In this document: positions 60,632 to 64,000 of the stretch, piece after piece
How the letters are laid out: each line of letters opens with the position of its first letter
Numbering within the stretch: position 1 is the stretch's first letter
Origin: Pyrenopolyporus hunteri
Lineage: Eukaryota > Ascomycota > Sordariomycetes > Xylariales > Hypoxylaceae
Assembly: GCA_902806595.1 (NCBI GenBank)
Contig: CADCXC010000001.1
Coordinates: 620,001 to 684,000, forward strand
Reading direction: 5' to 3'
DNA: 64,000 nucleotides
The notes under the pieces: generated by a model
What the model was told of the DNA's origin: nothing
Seen by the model: the letters and a program-made list of their open reading frames with translations, nothing else
Database searches by the model: none
Program-made: the position numbers and the translations under genes

Positions 60632-61856
60632 ATCAAGGAGCCCAGCCGAGACCGAAGACCTGGTGGAGGGGTAAGGCGAGGAAAAAGGCCTCGGAAAAGA
60701 CGAGCTGATCCTTTCGGAACGTTAGCTGCTTTGCCGTTTTACTTTTGTGCCTATTTGTATATCACCTTGCTAGTGCGCTCTTATACGAGGCCCGAGTTGT
60801 TTTGATTGGAATTGCGATGAGTAGGAGAGTCGAGACCGTGGGATAGTTAAAAGTTGATGTTGCTGCTCATCGCAAGCTTTGAGTCACCCACGAACGGTTA
60901 TGAGATAAGTACCTAGGTACCTAGGCAGGTATATCGATAATGAAAATGAACGGATTAGGGTGATAAGGTTCTTGTCTGCGTGTGTATGCATCTAACCGAT
61001 GCGACTCTGGGGCTGAAATGAGTCTATAAGTCATCGACAATAGGTAGTATAAGTACCACCTAGGTATAGTAAGTACGTACACATCGTAGAGGTGAGCGTC
61101 CAATTGCGGTTCATTCCGCTTTTGGCAACTCCAGGTGCAGCGTTTCCCCCCCAACCAATGGAAGCGCTAGAGTTGCCCATACCCCCTGGAGGCTCACGTT
61201 TATTCTTGCAGGGTGGACAGGGGTATAGAAGCTCAGAGGAGAAGCTGCGAACCAGCCACCTCAGTCCACTTCGTGATCGGGCAGGTCTCCAGCTACTTCT
61301 CTGGAGGTTATTGTCCCCATGTATGCCCCTGCTATTGCTGGTGCCACGGATAGACCTTTGGGTGCACTAACCAGCTCTTCCCTCTGCTACCCTACATGTA
61401 GGTACTTACCTGTATGTATGTACCTGCCTGGTAGGTACGGTACCACCTATCATTGTAGGTACCATACTACCTAGATCGCTGCTACAGAAGCTCTTACACG
61501 TAGCCCAACCACCCCCCAATCCGTCCCCGTCTTATTATTCATTCCACTTATTCGGTTAGGTGTTACCGCTTCCCCAGCCCGCTATTTTTTTTTTCGAGGG
61601 CCGTAACATTTTGACCTCGACATACATGCCCTACACCTACATACTATCACTTTAATTCTCCTACCTGCCTACCTCCATCCATACCGCCGATTGTCAAACT
61701 TAGGTATCGACGTAAATTTGCAATTAAACCTCCTCTCGGACCGCGGCGAGATTACTTGCGTCGTGATTCGCATCTTACAACCCACCCCCTCGACCTCTCC
61801 ACCGCTCCGTGCGAGGGCCTACAGGGCACAATTTTGCGATGATCCTATTTGAATAA
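60632..61856. other. Divergent promoter region
   Basis: About 1.2 kb shared by the divergent eIF2B gamma and Pex22-like genes. TAGG/CCTA arrays at 60906-60932 and 61395-61475. A C/T-rich stretch precedes the start at 61857. No gene seen. Confidence 0.5.
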
Positions 61857-62763
61857 ATGTCGTCGTCGTACGATTCCTCGAGATCTCGCCAGAGAGGCGC
61901 TTGGGGCCACTGGGTTCCTCTGGTCGTTACCCTCGCCGTCGCGACCGCCGGCGTCGCCGCTTGGGCGTGGAGCCAACGGAGCAGCGAGCACGAAGATGAG
62001 GAGAGCGACGCCGAGCCCGCCGATCTAGACTACGAAAATGCCGACTACGGCGAGAACCCTCCTTACGGCGCCACCGGAAGAACCTCGCACTCGAAGACCG
62101 ACGCCCATTCTTCCTTCCGACCCGATGATGTAAGCTACGGCGCGGGCGAGGTGCACCCCGAAGCGAGCGGCGCCTCCGCCGGATGGGGCTCTCAAGTCTC
62201 CGGCGCCCTGCGACGTACTCCCAGCCCGCAGCAGTTCTTGTCCAACGCCGGCAAGACGGTGGCGGCGGCTATCGGCAGCGCACTCGCTACGATGAGGGAC
62301 GACGACAAGGACGCCTACGCTGATCACGAAACTTGGTCGGAGGAAGCCGAAGCTCGAAAGGAGAAGCTGGCGCCGCCCCCGCCTAGGGACTCTAACAAAC
62401 GCCGGAAGACGGTCGCCATCGTGGTCTCGGCGGACACGAATATGGATGATCTCGACGCCGAAGGATTCCACGAGCACGCTGTATGACTTTTACCTCTCGC
62501 TTCAGGAATCCCGTAATGCGTGCTGGCTTGCTCGGTTGCTTATCTGCTAACTCATCCTGTAGTCCATCCTATCTCACATACCGCGCAACACCGATCTTTC
62601 TAAGATCAAGCTGTTCATCTTGATCTATGCGCCGGGCCTCAAGGATTCCGCTCTCGAATCGTCGGCCGCTAACCTACCTCCGGCATCGTTGAGCTCGTCA
62701 TTCTCGAATATCGCGAATGAGCAGGCTCAAACCCCGGGAGAGGAGGCGAAAAGTCCACTGTAC

Positions 62764-62798
<35 letters not shown>

Positions 62799-63286
62799 CC
62801 CTACGAGTGAGAAGAGCGTTGTAACTTGCTAACTTAGAATGCAGACTGAGCTCTAATTCGACTAACACGCCCTTTAACTTGGTCTATTCGCAAGCTCTAG
62901 CTTTGGTCGAAAAAGAGAGTATGGTACTGCCGTTTACGTCTCCCAACGGCCATGTGCATATTCTTCGCCACCTGCAGCCGGAGGTCATCTACCTTCAGGA
63001 GTCTCTAGCCGGCGATGACGGAGGTGTCATCACTCAGCTGCAAACCTGGCTTAAGTACGACGTCATTCTCGTGGTCGGAGCCGACGGCGGTCACGGCGGG
63101 CTCGCGGATAGCGATTCCGAGGCCGAGAAGCCGGAGGGGTCGGAAAAGACCGAAGAGAAGAAGAAGAGGAAGGAAGATCTGTGGTGGCAGCGAGAAGAGC
63201 GGGTTGGACGTGGACGAGGCGTGGTGGTGGTTGATAGTCTGAGAGTTGGCGACGATTGGGCACGTCGGGTGCAGGGCAAGGAGTAA
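61857..63286 (+). CDS. PEX22: Pex22-like peroxin (peroxisomal membrane anchor)
   Basis: Probable peroxisomal membrane protein that anchors the ubiquitin-conjugating enzyme Pex4 for receptor recycling. Exons 61857-62480, 62563-62759 and 62845-63286 join in frame to 420 residues. One membrane segment lies at residues 19-38 (WVPLVVTLAVATAGVAAWAW), followed by a long acidic, disordered stretch. The folded part starts KRRKTVAIVVSAD and, across the first intron, continues HEHAVSILSHIPRNTDLSKI, then KLFILIYAPGLKDS. Across the second intron come NLVYSQALALVEKE, LPFTSPNGHVHILRHLQPEV and IYLQESLAGDDGGVI. This Rossmann-like order matches fungal Pex22-like proteins as I recall them. A similarity search would confirm, because Pex22 diverges fast. 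The second intron contains an AG microsatellite. Confidence 0.78.
62766..62797. repeat. (AG)n microsatellite in Pex22-like intron 2
   Basis: About 16 AG units immediately after the GTACGT donor of the second intron. Likely length-variable between strains. Confidence 0.85.
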
Positions 63287-63653
63287 TGGCCAGGAGTAAT
63301 TACCTCTCGGGGTACCGTTCCGGCGATGGTGATATGAGCGTCATGTGTGAAGCGACTGGTTTTCTTACGGGCTTCTTTGAAAGAGACATACGGACTTCAG
63401 GTTACGTCTTCTATAACGGCAGATATATGATTTATCCTTCTCTGTAGTATCCTTGGGTTGGTTGCGGTTTAGCACATAAGGTACCTCTTTGGCGGGGAGG
63501 TAATGAGTCCCTGTTTGAGGGGTTAGGTAGTGGCCTTTATAAAATACCATCATCACAATTGGGTGTCACTTTACGAAGAGTTCATTCCGGAGACGAGATT
63601 ATGACTACCTATGTACCTATATACTGACTGCCGGCCCTACCCGCCTGCCTACC

Positions 63654-63713
63654 AGGTACATACCTACCTACCTAGGTACCTACCTACCTAGCTAGGTACC
63701 TGCCCACCTACCA
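63654..63713. repeat. CCTA/TAGG array with palindromes
   Basis: CCTA runs broken by ACCTAGGTACC and AGCTAGGTACC palindromes downstream of the Pex22-like gene. Further copies continue to about 63960. The remaining sequence to the window end shows no gene. Confidence 0.85.
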
Positions 63714-64000
63714 ATAAACGTGTACGTGAAGACCTAGGTAGCATCCTGCTCTAGATGTTGTTAGGTACACTGGGGCCTTGGATATCTGGTAGGGTATCTT
63801 GTACGTACGACCGATATGGTCACATGATAAACCGAACGTACTACCTTACTGTATATAGGTGGTAGGTACAGATGTTGCCCGTTCGGGGGCCGAGGTATGA
63901 TCTTAGGTATCTGGGTCCATACCTGGTACCTATGTACATAGGTACCCAAGTAGGTCCGCCGGTTGGCTTGCTTATATAATCCGGTGGAGCCACTTCGATC

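Noticed and set aside
1..64000. CRISPR arrays, rRNA genes, biosynthetic gene cluster
   Set aside because: None seen. The genome is fungal, no spaced direct-repeat array exists, and no PKS, NRPS or terpene synthase motif occurs.

Overview
The window looks like nuclear DNA of a filamentous ascomycete, probably a Sordariomycete. The genes carry short introns (56 to 261 nt) with GTAAGT-like donors and CTAAC or CTGAC branch points. Coding sequence is GC-rich, intergenic DNA is more AT-rich, and the protein families are typical of Pezizomycotina (QDE-1/SAD-1 type RNA-dependent RNA polymerase, two Zn2Cys6 regulators, a cyanovirin-N homology lectin, Pex22-like peroxin). Intergenic DNA is peppered with TAGG/CCTA tetranucleotide runs that form ACCTAGGT palindromes. 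All gene models below were spliced by hand from the sequence; only the first gene is cut by the window edge.

Layout. 1-6.1 kb: RNA-dependent RNA polymerase (minus, C-terminus beyond the left edge) and mitochondrial phosphate carrier (minus). 7.8-8.5 kb: small secreted cyanovirin-N-like protein (plus). 11.4-15.7 kb: FucP-type sugar permease (plus) convergent with a cysteine-rich single-pass membrane protein (minus). 19.1-21.2 kb: Zn2Cys6 factor with two micro-exons (plus). 25.5-28.8 kb: a large second Zn2Cys6 factor with a long leader (plus). 30.0-32.7 kb: an 87-residue hydrophilic protein (plus) convergent with a GT31-like glycosyltransferase (minus) that has an in-frame TAG. 34.3-34.6 kb: an AT-rich element with 29-bp terminal inverted repeats. 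35.0-42.3 kb: short-chain dehydrogenase (plus), F-box/LRR protein (minus), glutaminyl-tRNA synthetase (minus). 48.5-49.6 kb: C2H2 regulator (minus). 58.7-63.3 kb: eIF2B gamma (minus) divergent from a Pex22-like peroxin (plus). Two gene-poor blocks (42.3-48.4 and 49.7-58.7 kb) hold no recognisable gene apart from one weak 66-residue candidate.

The genes do not form an obvious pathway or biosynthetic cluster. They are a mixture of housekeeping functions (tRNA charging, translation initiation, phosphate import, peroxisome biogenesis) and accessory or regulatory ones. The most unusual content is in RNA processing: a TAG codon where the glycosyltransferase family appears to have Trp, lying in a small hairpin and so a candidate for A-to-I mRNA editing; an Asp codon of the glutaminyl-tRNA synthetase that appears to be assembled from three exons, the middle one a single nucleotide; and a Zn2Cys6 motif rebuilt from 13-nt and 10-nt exons.
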